NCBI GenBank assembly: GCA_021817045.1
Contig: JAKAWG010000010.1
Location: 34,211-98,210, forward strand
DNA length: 64,000 nt
Origin: Acidobacteriota bacterium
GTDB taxonomy: Bacteria; Acidobacteriota; Terriglobia; UBA7540
Reading direction: 5' to 3'
The notes below the pieces were generated by a model. The model was not told the DNA's origin and did not search any database. It saw only the letters and a program-made list of their open reading frames with translations. Shown here piece by piece: positions 18,220-27,286 of this stretch. The position numbers and the translations under genes were made by a program. How positions within the stretch are numbered: position 1 is the stretch's first letter; every line of letters begins with the position of its first letter.

Positions 18220-20892
18220 TCAGAAATGGAACTCCAGCGTCCCGTAAACGGTGATCGGCGCCCCAGGATAGGCAAAGGTGTAACCAGCAGACGAAGTGCC
18301 ATAGTAACCGCCGGAGGAGATGTATTCGTAGACGTTGTATCGCCTGTTCAGCATGTTTTGCAGGTCGACGTCGAAGGTGAGGAACTTGATGGGGAGACTA
18401 AGGGAAAGGTTGGCCGTTTCGTATGCGGGCATAGTCAGGTGGCTGGGTGCGGCGGTGGTGCACGCCCCGCTCACCAAGCCGCAGTTGTCGAAGATGTGTT
18501 GCGGGCCGACAAGCTGGAACCACAACTGAGGAAAGAGAATCGCGTGGTCCTTGCGCTGGACGGTGTAATTGAACCCTGAATTCCATGTGGTGGTGGGAAC
18601 ATAAGGCACCGGTAGCCCGCCAAAGAAGACGCCTCCGCTATAGAACGAGGTGTACTGCGCTGATTCACCGTTCAAGTTGGTGAAAACGCGCAGGTCAGTA
18701 ATCGGATCGACGTCAAAATACGCGTTGACGCCCTGATACCACGAGCTGCCGCTAGTGTTAATCACGTTGCCGTTTCCGAGCTCGACAGACAACTGCTCGT
18801 TCGCGTACCGCAGGTGATAATAGGAAGCGCCGAGCAAAACGTTCTTCACGTGGCCGATGCTCGGGAAATGAACCTTGAAACCTCCTTGGGTGTATATTGC
18901 GCTCGCGAGGATGTAGTTCGTTGCGGGATCAAGGCTCTGGAAAAGCCCGCCGCCGCCGCCCAGAGACGGCGACCGATAAACCTTCGCGTAACTGCCGTAG
19001 AACGACAGCCAGGACCACGGCTGAAAAGCACCGCTGAGGGAAGGCTCGACTCCAGTACGAGCCGCTTTCGAGCCGCACGAGGAGCCTTGGTCCACAGTGA
19101 CGACTGGCACGTCCGGGGTGAAAGACGCGCCCGTAAGAACGCAGTGACTGGTAAGCGTAGCCAGCACGCCTGGAGCAAACGTGAAATCCTGCAATGTGCC
19201 GGAATAGGAGTTGACTGCGAATCTGTCAAACCGCACACCGGGCGTGATGCTCACACTCCCGATCGGGTGGAAGGCATCCTGAACGAAGCCCGCGAAGTTA
19301 TCCTGGTCGAAGTATGTGGAGCGAATCTTACCGCCAATGTTGACGATCTGTCCGGAACCACTGCCGCCCAAAGCCGGATCAAAGAAGTTGTTCCGGGTGT
19401 TGTAAATATCATGAACAAAATAGCCGCCTTCAGAGATCTTGTTGTGGGGAAGATCTTCGCTTACCAAGAGTTGGTCACCTATCGTATTCTGGCGCGGGTT
19501 GTTATATTCGTTCACTTGGTTGGGAGTGATATAGAGGTCGTTCGTGCGCCTGTGCTGGCGGAATTCGTTCGTGTACCAGGTCTGGTTTTGCACGCCGGTC
19601 GAAGCAGTAAGCAGAAAAATCTCTTTTGCGTAAACCATTCCCAACTGGTCGGCGTCGTACTTGTTGTAGTTGTCAAAAGGCAGGGTGCTGTAAAAGCCCG
19701 AAGTTGCCTGGCTGTAAAGCTCGGCACCCGGAACGTCAAGTCCTTGCATGGTAAGGCCCGGCACGTCCGTCATCGGAATGATCTGGGTGCGGTAGCCGCC
19801 GGCTCTCGCATAATAACCCCCAACGTCAAAGATGCCTGTCTGGAATGATTTCGTCGTCTTGACGTAGAGCGCGCCGTCTCGGCTTGGGTTTGCGAACCCG
19901 TCTGGGCCGACCCGGAAGTTGTTGCCGTCGCCTAACCCGCCGGCAAAGGCCGCTGACCAGCCGTGCCAGAGGCCGCTCACCGCGTTCAGCTCGAGATTCT
20001 TCTGATCGTAACTTCCGCCGCTCAGATAGGCATCGAGGTGCGCCTTGGAAGCGGGCTGCACAGGTACGAAATCAACGGACCCGCCAATATCGGTGTAATA
20101 GCGATTCGCAGGATCACCCGGCCCATAGGTGACGTTCGTGTTCTGGAACATTTCGGTCTGTGGCAGAGATGCTGACGGCCACAGCCCGCTGGCCGCATCC
20201 ACGATCGGGATGCCATCGAGTGTGACGCCGAGCGAGCCAGGGTATGTGTAGCCGCCGTAGCCGCCCCAGCCCTGGTTAATTCCGTTGATGGCGATAGTGG
20301 CTTTCGTTTGCCCGGTGGGACCGTAGCCGGTGACGTTTGCGCCTGGAGCCATGGAAATGATCTGTGGCGCGCCGGCCAGCGGACCGACGGCGTCCATCTC
20401 CTTCCGGCCGAGTACCCGCAGAGTCTGGTCCGACTTGAATACGTCCTGCTGCGATGGCTGGAGCGTTGCTCCTGGCACGGCGCTCGCCGTCACCTGCACG
20501 GTTTGCTTTGCGCCCTGGAGCACGAGCTGCGCGTGCACGGTGGCGTGCTCTTGAGCCTGTAATGCGACTTGTTCTGTGTAAATCTGGAAGCCGGTTTGCT
20601 TGATCGTTACCAGGTAACGAGCAGTGGTCAAGCTGCTTACGCTAAAGCGTCCTTGGGCGTCCGTCGTCGTACCCGTGGCAGTACCGGTTGTGGTATCCGT
20701 CACCGTAACGGTCGCCCCAGGAATCGCGCCACCCGAGGGATCCAGCACCTGCCCGCTAATGCTGCCGCCCGATATCGCATTGGAATTGCCGGAGTCTGCT
20801 ACCTGAGCGCGAGCCGTAACGACCGCTCCAATCCAAAACAGTAAAGCGCTGCCCGTAATGATGACGCCTGCCCGGATCAGTCTTAGTAACAT
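18220..20892 (-). CDS. TonB-dependent receptor with N-terminal carboxypeptidase-regulatory-like domain
   Basis: The start at 20892 is preferred over the track start because GGAGGAGGG lies just upstream and the product then begins with a normal signal peptide (MLLRLIRAGVIITGSALLFWIGAVVTARAQ). A regulatory-like beta-sandwich follows (GSISGQVLDPSGGAIPGATVTVTDTTTG), then the plug (LRVLGRKEMDAVGPLAGAPQIISM) and a long barrel ending in Phe (ITVYGTLEFHF). It sits in the outer membrane and imports a ligand using TonB energy. The ligand is unknown. No TonB, ExbB or regulator gene is adjacent. Confidence 0.9.
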   Translation of the reverse strand: MLLRLIRAGVIITGSALLFWIGAVVTARAQVADSGNSNAISGGSISGQVLDPSGGAIPGATVTVTDTTTGTATGTTTDAQGRFSVSSLTTARYLVTIKQTGFQIYTEQVALQAQEHATVHAQLVLQGAKQTVQVTASAVPGATLQPSQQDVFKSDQTLRVLGRKEMDAVGPLAGAPQIISMAPGANVTGYGPTGQTKATIAINGINQGWGGYGGYTYPGSLGVTLDGIPIVDAASGLWPSASLPQTEMFQNTNVTYGPGDPANRYYTDIGGSVDFVPVQPASKAHLDAYLSGGSYDQKNLELNAVSGLWHGWSAAFAGGLGDGNNFRVGPDGFANPSRDGALYVKTTKSFQTGIFDVGGYYARAGGYRTQIIPMTDVPGLTMQGLDVPGAELYSQATSGFYSTLPFDNYNKYDADQLGMVYAKEIFLLTASTGVQNQTWYTNEFRQHRRTNDLYITPNQVNEYNNPRQNTIGDQLLVSEDLPHNKISEGGYFVHDIYNTRNNFFDPALGGSGSGQIVNIGGKIRSTYFDQDNFAGFVQDAFHPIGSVSITPGVRFDRFAVNSYSGTLQDFTFAPGVLATLTSHCVLTGASFTPDVPVVTVDQGSSCGSKAARTGVEPSLSGAFQPWSWLSFYGSYAKVYRSPSLGGGGGLFQSLDPATNYILASAIYTQGGFKVHFPSIGHVKNVLLGASYYHLRYANEQLSVELGNGNVINTSGSSWYQGVNAYFDVDPITDLRVFTNLNGESAQYTSFYSGGVFFGGLPVPYVPTTTWNSGFNYTVQRKDHAILFPQLWFQLVGPQHIFDNCGLVSGACTTAAPSHLTMPAYETANLSLSLPIKFLTFDVDLQNMLNRRYNVYEYISSGGYYGTSSAGYTFAYPGAPITVYGTLEFHF

Positions 20893-21125
20893 CAAATCCC
20901 TCCTCCACTCTTGACGTCTGATCGTGTTACGCCCCGATGACGGCAAGGTCATGAAATGAGCATGTTGTCGCTTGGATCGCATTGTCGTTTGCGAAGGTTA
21001 AGCTTGTGTGATCGCTGAATGAAATCTTGATTACGGATCGTCAGGGCGTTCGTTCGGCAGAAAGGCGGGGAAATGTCTTTCGGGAGGTTTGGGACAGAAA
21101 CCAGGGCGAAGAGCGGCAGCCTGCT

Positions 21126-23165
21126 TCAGGAGTCTCTCAACCTCTTGCTCGGGATGCGCACCAGACAGTAAGCGATGATGGCGAAGGCGATGAGAGAAAG
21201 CCAGCCGCCCCAGCGCGGGACGAAAGACAATGTGGTGACGCCGATTAGAACGTATGTGATTGAAGGGACGCCGGTGATAAACAGCGTTGCGAGCAGAATG
21301 CCCATAATGGCCTCGCCGGCAATGAAGCCAGAAGCGATCAGCGTGCCGCGCTCGTCGAATCGGGCCTTTTGTTCACCGGACAAAGTGGCGCGCCGAGCCA
21401 CCCGGTCCGCTGCCCACTTCAGCAAGCCGCCCACAAAGATCGCGGAAGTGGTTTCAAGAGGCAGATACATGCCGACAGCGATCAGCATGGGCGAAGGCGC
21501 CTGAATCAGGATGAGCGCCAGGCCCAGCAGAATGCCCATCAGCAGTAATCCCCAGGGCATCTGCCCGCCAACAATGCCTTGCGCGAGCTGCGCCATCAGG
21601 CCCGCTTGCGGCGCCGGCAACTGCAGCCCACCAATGCCGCCCGTATTGAGGTTAGCCTGGTTCAGCACGACGATCGGCCACATCAAAAAGAACGCCAGTG
21701 CCGTGACGCTGAAGATTTCGGCCACCTCCATTTTCCACGGCGTGCCACCGAGGATGTAGCCGGCCTTCAGGTCCTGCATCAGGCTTCCCGAAACGCAACA
21801 CGCGCAACAGACCACCGACGCCACGCCCAGAACCGCGGCCACGCCGCCAATACCTTTCACGCCGATGCCAACCATCAGCAGCGCGGCAACTACGAGCGCC
21901 ACCAAGGTGAGGCCCGAAACCGGATTGTTCGAGGAGCCGACGAGTCCTACCAGGTAACCCGCCACGGCCGCCAGGAAAAAGCCGCTGCCTGTCATCACCA
22001 GTGCCGCCAGGAGCGCGGCCCGCCAGCTATGAGCGAAGTGCTGATAGATGATGGTGATGGGAATCACCAGCGCGATGATGGCGCCGACGATCCATTGAAT
22101 AGGAATGTCGATATCCAGCCGCGTCCAGCCGCCATCTCCGTGGCCTGCTTCTTCGGAGGCGTGAAAGGCTCCGCGGATCGAGCGCAGGATGGAGCCGCGC
22201 ATTTTGAAGAGAGTATAAACCGCGCCGATGAGCATCGCCCCCACGGCGATGGGTCGCACCACGCTGAACCAGACGCTGTAGCTGAGCACGTTCCACGGGG
22301 CTACGCCGCCGGGCAGGGTCGCCCCCAGACGGTGCGGCAGGTCCGGATCGATAAAAAGCACAAGCGGGATCAGCACCAGCCACGCGAGCGCACCGCCGCA
22401 AAACGTAATCGCGGAAAGCATTGGCCCGATGATGTAGCCGATGCCGATGAGAGCGGGTGACGCGGAGGGCGTAGTGTAAGCGATTCCGCCGCTGTAGCTC
22501 ACCGTGCCCAGCGTGCGTTGTTCAAAACCTGAAAAGGTGATGAGAGACTTGGGAAAACGGACAAAAAAGGAGACGGAGTCCATGAACAGTTGGAAGCCTT
22601 TTTGGTCCTTCAGCACCTGGAGCAGAGCACCCAGACCCATCGCGCCGAAAATATATCGCGGAGCATCCGCGGCCCCGGTTTGGCCTGCCTTCACGATCTC
22701 CGCGCTGGCCGTGCTTTCCGGAAACGGCAAATCCGATTCCACGCACAACGGGCGGCGCAGAACAATGATGAAGAAGATGCCGAGCAAGCCGCCCGCCAGC
22801 AGAATCATGGCGCTCACCCAAAAATGGCCGCTGAGGTTGCTCCATAGGCGATGCCCCCCCACTTTCACCATCAAGAAGGCGGGGATCGTGAAGATGGCTC
22901 CGGCCACCAGCGCTTCGCCCACCGAGGCTGCGGTTCGCGCGATGTTTTGCTCGAGTACGCCGCCACGGAAGAACGGCAGCCGGAACAGTGCAACCGCGAT
23001 GACGGCGGCGGGAATTGTAGCCGCCACAGTTTGGCCCGCCTTCATCCCGAGGTACGCGTTGGCGGCTCCGAAAATGAAGGCCATCACGATCCCGGCTATC
23101 ACTGCCTTGAGTGTGAATTCGCGCTCCTTCGAATCGTACGGGACGTAGGGCTTGAATTCGGACAC
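21126..23165 (-). CDS. OPT-family oligopeptide/metal-chelate transporter
   Basis: A 679-residue integral membrane protein with about sixteen segments and OPT features: ELTLKAV-like EFTLKAVIAGIVMAFIFGAANAYLGMKAGQTVAATIPAAVI at the N-terminus, then FSGFEQRTLGTVSYSGGIAYTTPSASPALIGIGYIIGP and later FFLAAVAGYLVGLVGSSNNPVSGLT. Bacterial members move small peptides or metal-siderophore-like chelates across the inner membrane. It uses a GTG start with GAGAGGTGAG upstream. The TonB-dependent receptor directly downstream on the same strand could serve the outer membrane for the same substrate, but this is inference. Confidence 0.88.
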   Translation of the reverse strand: MSEFKPYVPYDSKEREFTLKAVIAGIVMAFIFGAANAYLGMKAGQTVAATIPAAVIAVALFRLPFFRGGVLEQNIARTAASVGEALVAGAIFTIPAFLMVKVGGHRLWSNLSGHFWVSAMILLAGGLLGIFFIIVLRRPLCVESDLPFPESTASAEIVKAGQTGAADAPRYIFGAMGLGALLQVLKDQKGFQLFMDSVSFFVRFPKSLITFSGFEQRTLGTVSYSGGIAYTTPSASPALIGIGYIIGPMLSAITFCGGALAWLVLIPLVLFIDPDLPHRLGATLPGGVAPWNVLSYSVWFSVVRPIAVGAMLIGAVYTLFKMRGSILRSIRGAFHASEEAGHGDGGWTRLDIDIPIQWIVGAIIALVIPITIIYQHFAHSWRAALLAALVMTGSGFFLAAVAGYLVGLVGSSNNPVSGLTLVALVVAALLMVGIGVKGIGGVAAVLGVASVVCCACCVSGSLMQDLKAGYILGGTPWKMEVAEIFSVTALAFFLMWPIVVLNQANLNTGGIGGLQLPAPQAGLMAQLAQGIVGGQMPWGLLLMGILLGLALILIQAPSPMLIAVGMYLPLETTSAIFVGGLLKWAADRVARRATLSGEQKARFDERGTLIASGFIAGEAIMGILLATLFITGVPSITYVLIGVTTLSFVPRWGGWLSLIAFAIIAYCLVRIPSKRLRDS

Positions 23166-23582
23166 GTTCTCACCTCTCTCGAATTCGGCGGCCGAAGCAG
23201 GAAAGCCGCGTCGATTGATGCGAAAGTGGAATATAGCATGGTAGGAATTCTGTTGCTAAGGAATGCAAACTGAGTTGAACGGTCCCGCCGACCAGCAAGG
23301 CATCTTCCTCTCTTTTGCAGGTCGCCCAGCAAAGCAAAACGGAGTGGGATTCATCACAAGAAGGTGTGAGCGTCATCACATTAAAAGGTACTAATCTGTG
23401 CCATTCTTTTTCCCAGTGGCGTGGAAACGGGAGTTGTTGAGCGTGTGGTTTCCAATCAACAGCATCGAAAAATCCAGCTAAGAGACGCCAGGCGGTGTGT
23501 CGCTATTTGATGAGCGACCGAGTCTCGCATCTCCAGCCTCCCGTGGGGGAAACAATCACCACAAATGATGAGGAGGCGAAGC
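23166..23582. other. Intergenic region between OPT transporter and thiolase
   Basis: A 417-bp region containing the divergent upstream sequences of the OPT gene and the thiolase. No gene or clear consensus promoter was seen. A strong ribosome binding site (GAGGAGG) sits at its right end. Confidence 0.5.
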
Positions 23583-24773
23583 ATGTCAACCGAGCGTGAA
23601 GTCATCGTGTTAAGCGCGGTTCGAACCGCGATTGGGAGGTACGGTGGTTCACTCAAGGATTTATCCCCCACCGAGTTGGGCGCAATCGTTACGCGGGAAT
23701 CCATCAAGCGCGCGGGAATTGAGCCCTCCGAGGTGGGACACGTAGTATTTGGAAACGTCATCCATACAGACGCCAAGGATATGTACCTGGCGCGCGTGGC
23801 CGCGGTCCGCGGTGGAATCCCGGTAGAGACACCCGCCTTTACCGTCAATCGAGTTTGTGGAAGCGGATTGCAGGCGATCATTTCGGCGGCCCAAATCATT
23901 CGCCTGGGAGAGACCAATGTGGCTGTGGCCGGCGGGACGGAGAGCATGAGCCGCGGTCCCTATTGGCTGCCCAACCTCCGCTGGGGACAGCGCATGAACA
24001 ACGCCACGGCGGTGGACGTGATGGTTGGCGCCATCACCGACCCGTTTGACGAAGTTCACATGGGTATAACCGCGGAGAATGTGGCACGGAAATGGGAAAT
24101 TTCGCGCGAGGATCAAGACGCCTTTGCTGCCGAAAGCCACCGGCGTGCTCTCGAGGCGATTCAGGAATGCCGGTTCGCCTCACAGATCGTGCCGATCGAG
24201 CTCAAGGTCAAGGGTGGTTCGGTGACATTTGACAAAGACGAAGGTCCCAGGAAGGATGCGACCCTGGAGAATCTCGCCAAGCTAAAGCCGGTTTTCGACA
24301 AAGCCGGCACGGTCACTGCCGGCAACGCGTCAAGCATCAATGACGCCGCGGCCGGCGTAGTTTTGATGGAAAGAAGAGCTGCCGAAGACCGCGGGTTGAA
24401 ACCCCTCGCCAAGCTCATGGACTACACCACGGCGGGGGTCGAACCCAAGTACATGGGCATTGGTCCGGTGCCGGCGGTCAGAAAGCTCCTGGGGAAAACG
24501 GGCCTGACGTTCAACGATCTGGACGTGTTCGAAGGCAACGAAGCTTTTGCCGCGCAGGCGCTGGCCGTCATCCGCGAGCTCGAAGTTCCCCTTGACAAGG
24601 TAAATCCCAACGGCGGCGCCATCGCTTTGGGACATCCCATCGGAGCGAGCGCCGCGATTCTCGTTGTGAAGGCGCTGCACGAACTGCGCCGCACCGGCGG
24701 CCGGTGCGGGCTCGTCACGCTGTGCATTGGAGGCGGCCAGGGCATCGCCGCCATTTTTGAAAACCTGAATTGA
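23583..24773 (+). CDS. phaA: Acetyl-CoA acetyltransferase (thiolase II)
   Basis: A 396-residue thiolase: N-terminal VIVLSAVRTAIGRYGGSL, active-site Cys in TVNRVCGSGLQAI, then NPNGGAIALGHPIGASA with the catalytic His and the C-terminal CIGGGQGIAAIFE with the second Cys. It condenses two acetyl-CoA to acetoacetyl-CoA. The start at 23583 follows GAGGAGG by six bases, so the seven residues added by the track are unlikely. It is followed after 28 bp by phaB and a PHA gene set, so a polyhydroxybutyrate role is favoured over fatty acid breakdown. Confidence 0.92.
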   Translation: MSTEREVIVLSAVRTAIGRYGGSLKDLSPTELGAIVTRESIKRAGIEPSEVGHVVFGNVIHTDAKDMYLARVAAVRGGIPVETPAFTVNRVCGSGLQAIISAAQIIRLGETNVAVAGGTESMSRGPYWLPNLRWGQRMNNATAVDVMVGAITDPFDEVHMGITAENVARKWEISREDQDAFAAESHRRALEAIQECRFASQIVPIELKVKGGSVTFDKDEGPRKDATLENLAKLKPVFDKAGTVTAGNASSINDAAAGVVLMERRAAEDRGLKPLAKLMDYTTAGVEPKYMGIGPVPAVRKLLGKTGLTFNDLDVFEGNEAFAAQALAVIRELEVPLDKVNPNGGAIALGHPIGASAAILVVKALHELRRTGGRCGLVTLCIGGGQGIAAIFENLN

Positions 24774-24801
24774 CTGCCGAATGGGCAAAGGAGGATAAGC
24801 C

Positions 24802-25587
24802 ATGTCGACCCTCCAGGTTGAATACGCAAAAGAGGTTCACTTTGTTAAAGAGCTCGAGGGAAAAGTTGCCCTCGTGACCGGCGCAAGCCGAGGGATTGGG
24901 CGCGCAATAGCGCTCGAGCTTGCGGCCCACGGGGCGACCGTGGCGATCAACTTCCGCACCCGCCTGACTCAGGCCGAAGCGCTTCGCGATGAATTGCGCG
25001 AGGCAGGTGTGGAGGGCATCCTCGTGCAAGGGGATATTGCCCTGCGCGATGAGGCTCGCCGCGTGGTGAAAGCGGTGCTTGATTCCTGCAAGCACCTCGA
25101 AATTCTCGTCAATAACGCCGGCATCACGCGCGACCGCTCGTTGCGCAAAATGACGGACGACGAATGGACGGCTGTGATCAACACGAACTTGAACGGCGCC
25201 TACTACTGCATGAGCGCGGCACTATCGGCGATGATCGCGCAGAAGTACGGGCGCATCGTAAATATCAGCTCGTTTGTAGGCCAGGCCGGTAACTTCGGGC
25301 AGGCAAACTACGCAGCCAGTAAGGCGGCCCTCATCGGTTTCACCAAAGTTTTGGCGCTCGAGATGGCGCGTTATAACATCACCGCCAACGTCATCGCGCC
25401 GGGATTTACCGAAACCGACATGCTCGCGCACATTCCGCCGGAGATCATGGAGCAGATTAAAGCCAGGATTCCGCTGGGACGGCTTGGGCTGCCGGAAGAG
25501 GTCGCCAAAGCGGCCGCCTTCCTGATTATGAACGGCGACTACATCACCGGCCAGCAGATCAACGTGAACGGCGGCATTTATATGTAA
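24802..25587 (+). CDS. phaB: Acetoacetyl-CoA reductase / FabG-like SDR
   Basis: A 261-residue short-chain dehydrogenase: cofactor motif VTGASRGIGRAIA, NNAGITRD, catalytic Ser in NISSFVGQAGNFGQANYAASKAALIGF with YAASK, and the terminal ITGQQINVNGGIYM typical of PhaB/FabG. It reduces acetoacetyl-CoA to (R)-3-hydroxybutyryl-CoA with NADPH. AAAGGAGG lies before the ATG. The N-terminus is about fifteen residues longer than usual, and FVKELEGKVALV begins the conserved fold. It is cotranscribed with the thiolase. Confidence 0.9.
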   Translation: MSTLQVEYAKEVHFVKELEGKVALVTGASRGIGRAIALELAAHGATVAINFRTRLTQAEALRDELREAGVEGILVQGDIALRDEARRVVKAVLDSCKHLEILVNNAGITRDRSLRKMTDDEWTAVINTNLNGAYYCMSAALSAMIAQKYGRIVNISSFVGQAGNFGQANYAASKAALIGFTKVLALEMARYNITANVIAPGFTETDMLAHIPPEIMEQIKARIPLGRLGLPEEVAKAAAFLIMNGDYITGQQINVNGGIYM

Positions 25588-25591
25588 CCTC

Positions 25592-26158
25592 TTACCGCGT
25601 GGAACGGCCGGGCGGCTTCCGGCTGCGGGGTGAGGGGTGGGGTTTGCGGGTTGAAAGCAACCCCTCCAACTCCTCCACGCGGCGGCGAAGCGCGGCGACC
25701 TCAGTGCTCTCGGCTTCGCGGCTACGGGGGCCCGGCGCCGTTTCAGAGTCGGACTCCCGCGTGGCGCTGGGGCGTGCCGCGTGCGGCTCGCGAGGCGAAC
25801 TTATAAAATCGAACGGATTCAGCGCCGGCGACATCGCGCGGAGCGCGGTCTGGTACATCTCGAACGCAGCTTTGATGTAGTTCAGCGCGCCCTCTTGAGT
25901 CACACGGCCCGAAGCCACCACCATCTGGCGTAATACATTGAGAGGAAAGACAGAATCGGGCGACTTGGCGTGTTCCACGATGATCTGCGTGAGGATGAGG
26001 CGGGTAAGGTCCTCGCCGGTTGCCGCGTCCAGCACCTGCACCTCATTCCCGTCGCGGACGAGCTGGGCCACTTCGTCCAGATTGACGTATTGGCTGCGAG
26101 CCGTGTCGTAAAGGCGGCGGTTCTCATACTTCTTGATCACGATCTTCTTGGGCGCCAT
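25592..26158 (-). CDS. phaR: Polyhydroxyalkanoate synthesis repressor PhaR
   Basis: A 188-residue protein whose first 60 residues match the PHB/PHA accumulation regulator DNA-binding domain (IVIKKYENRRLYDTARSQYVNLDEVAQLVRDG). The following accumulation domain is LTRLILTQIIVEHAKSPDSVFPLNVLRQMV ... GALNYIKAAFEMYQ. The C-terminal third is Pro/Arg-rich with a short helix (VAALRRRVEELEGLL). In studied bacteria PhaR binds DNA and PHA granules and represses phasin and itself until polymer forms. It is convergent with phaB, ending 4 bp away, and divergent from the phasin gene, where a suitable operator is present. Confidence 0.93.
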   Translation of the reverse strand: MAPKKIVIKKYENRRLYDTARSQYVNLDEVAQLVRDGNEVQVLDAATGEDLTRLILTQIIVEHAKSPDSVFPLNVLRQMVVASGRVTQEGALNYIKAAFEMYQTALRAMSPALNPFDFISSPREPHAARPSATRESDSETAPGPRSREAESTEVAALRRRVEELEGLLSTRKPHPSPRSRKPPGRSTR

Positions 26159-26198
26159 TTGTGAATTCCCTTTGCATCATTTTTTCTTCATTTTTCAC

Positions 26199-26226
26199 TT
26201 GACAGCGACAGCCGAAGCGGTATGAT
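26199..26226 (+). promoter_or_regulatory. Near-consensus sigma-70-type promoter for the phasin gene
   Basis: TTGACA (26199-26204), a 16-bp spacer, then TATGAT (26221-26226). It lies 67 bp upstream of the phasin ATG, just before the PhaR-like palindrome. Confidence 0.75.
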
Positions 26227-26235
26227 GTAGATGAA

Positions 26236-26262
26236 TGCTGCAGTGCAGCATTTCCTGCAGCA
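26236..26262. promoter_or_regulatory. Putative PhaR operator
   Basis: TGCTGCAGTGCAGCA (26236-26250) is a near-perfect palindrome around a central G, and a further half-site TGCAGCA follows at 26256-26262. PhaR proteins are known to bind TGC-rich, CTGC/GCAG-type sites before phasin genes. The position overlaps the expected transcription start, which would allow repression. Confidence 0.7.
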
Positions 26263-26292
26263 TATCACGATGGACTAAGAAAGGAGCAGAAC

Positions 26293-26637
26293 ATGCCAGC
26301 ACCAGCGAAGTCAAGCAAAGACGCCGCGAAGGGGGTGTACGAGTTCGCGGAGACCTTCCTTCCTCTGTATGAGAAAGGTGTAGAACACATGGCGGAGATC
26401 CAGAAGAAGTCCCTGGAGCTTGCCGCCCGGCAGAACACAGAGTGGACCGGAGCGTTGAAGAAAGCGTTCCATTTCGCGCCCGAGACGCCAGCCGCATTCT
26501 GGATCGATGCAGCGGGACGGACGTTCGAAAAATACGTGGACATTCAGAAGGAGTTCATTGAGCACGTGGTCGACCAAGCCCATGCCGCGGCCAAGTTCAA
26601 TCGGGAATACGGCGAAGCAGAGCGCAAGGAAGCGTGA
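26293..26637 (+). CDS. Phasin family protein
   Basis: A 114-residue, highly helical, amphipathic protein (VYEFAETFLPLYEKGVEHMAEIQKKSLELAARQNTEW ... FEKYVDIQKEFIEHVVDQAHAAAKFN) of typical phasin size and composition. Phasins coat PHA granules and control their number. AAGGAG stands twelve bases before the ATG. The gene is preceded by a strong promoter and a PhaR-like operator, and it opens the phaE-phaC-SDR series, which supports the call. Confidence 0.85.
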   Translation: MPAPAKSSKDAAKGVYEFAETFLPLYEKGVEHMAEIQKKSLELAARQNTEWTGALKKAFHFAPETPAAFWIDAAGRTFEKYVDIQKEFIEHVVDQAHAAAKFNREYGEAERKEA

Positions 26638-26897
26638 GGCCGCGCCGAGGGGGCCTTTGCCAGGGATTAACTTCGCCGCCCGCGTGGAGGGTGTGGAGAA
26701 CCGGGTGGGGGCGTGAGAAACGGTGTGTGTCTCGGTGACGAGCGTCACAGCCGGAAGCTGAAAGCTGCTGCAGGCTTGCAGGTGTAGGATGCTCGTCTCT
26801 GAGGGACCGCCGAGAGGTCCAGCCTGCACCAGGCTTGCCGCGAGGATGCCGGGTGTAGTGTCCGAGGCGGTAACTACTGGGGCGAAAGGAGTTGCGA

Positions 26898-27284
26898 ATG
26901 GCCAACGAACAGACGAACGATGGCAATGCCAGCGAAGCGACGGACGCCTGGCGGCAGGTACGGGACGCTTGGCTTGAGAACTGGGCGAAGGTCATGGTCG
27001 AAGCCGTAAATACGGATGCCTATGCCAAAGCGACCGGGACGCTCCTCGATAGTTACCTCACGGCGTCGGGGCCGGTCCGGGAGGCGATGGAGAAAGTCAT
27101 GTTGTCGCTTCTCGCGCAGCTCAGTATGCCTTCCCGTGCCGATGTCTTAGGCGTCGCGGAACGAATGACGAATATCGAGATGAGGCTCGACGACATGGAT
27201 GCCAAGCTGGATCGGATCGAGCGATTAGTTTCCAAATCGCCCATGGGGACACCGGCGGGAAGAGCTAAGAAACGGCGGCAGTAG
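26898..27284 (+). CDS. Short PhaE-like subunit of class III PHA synthase
   Basis: A 128-residue protein with an N-terminal acidic stretch, a Trp-rich helix (WRQVRDAWLENWAKVMVEAV) and a C-terminal heptad region (DVLGVAERMTNIEMRLDDMDAKLDRIERLV) followed by a basic tail. The helix and coiled-coil order resembles the ends of PhaE, but PhaE is normally more than twice as long, so this is a minimal form or a PhaR(class IV)-like subunit. The start at 26898 follows AAAGGAG. It sits two bases before phaC, as expected for a synthase partner. Confidence 0.7.
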   Translation: MANEQTNDGNASEATDAWRQVRDAWLENWAKVMVEAVNTDAYAKATGTLLDSYLTASGPVREAMEKVMLSLLAQLSMPSRADVLGVAERMTNIEMRLDDMDAKLDRIERLVSKSPMGTPAGRAKKRRQ

Positions 27285-27286
27285 CC

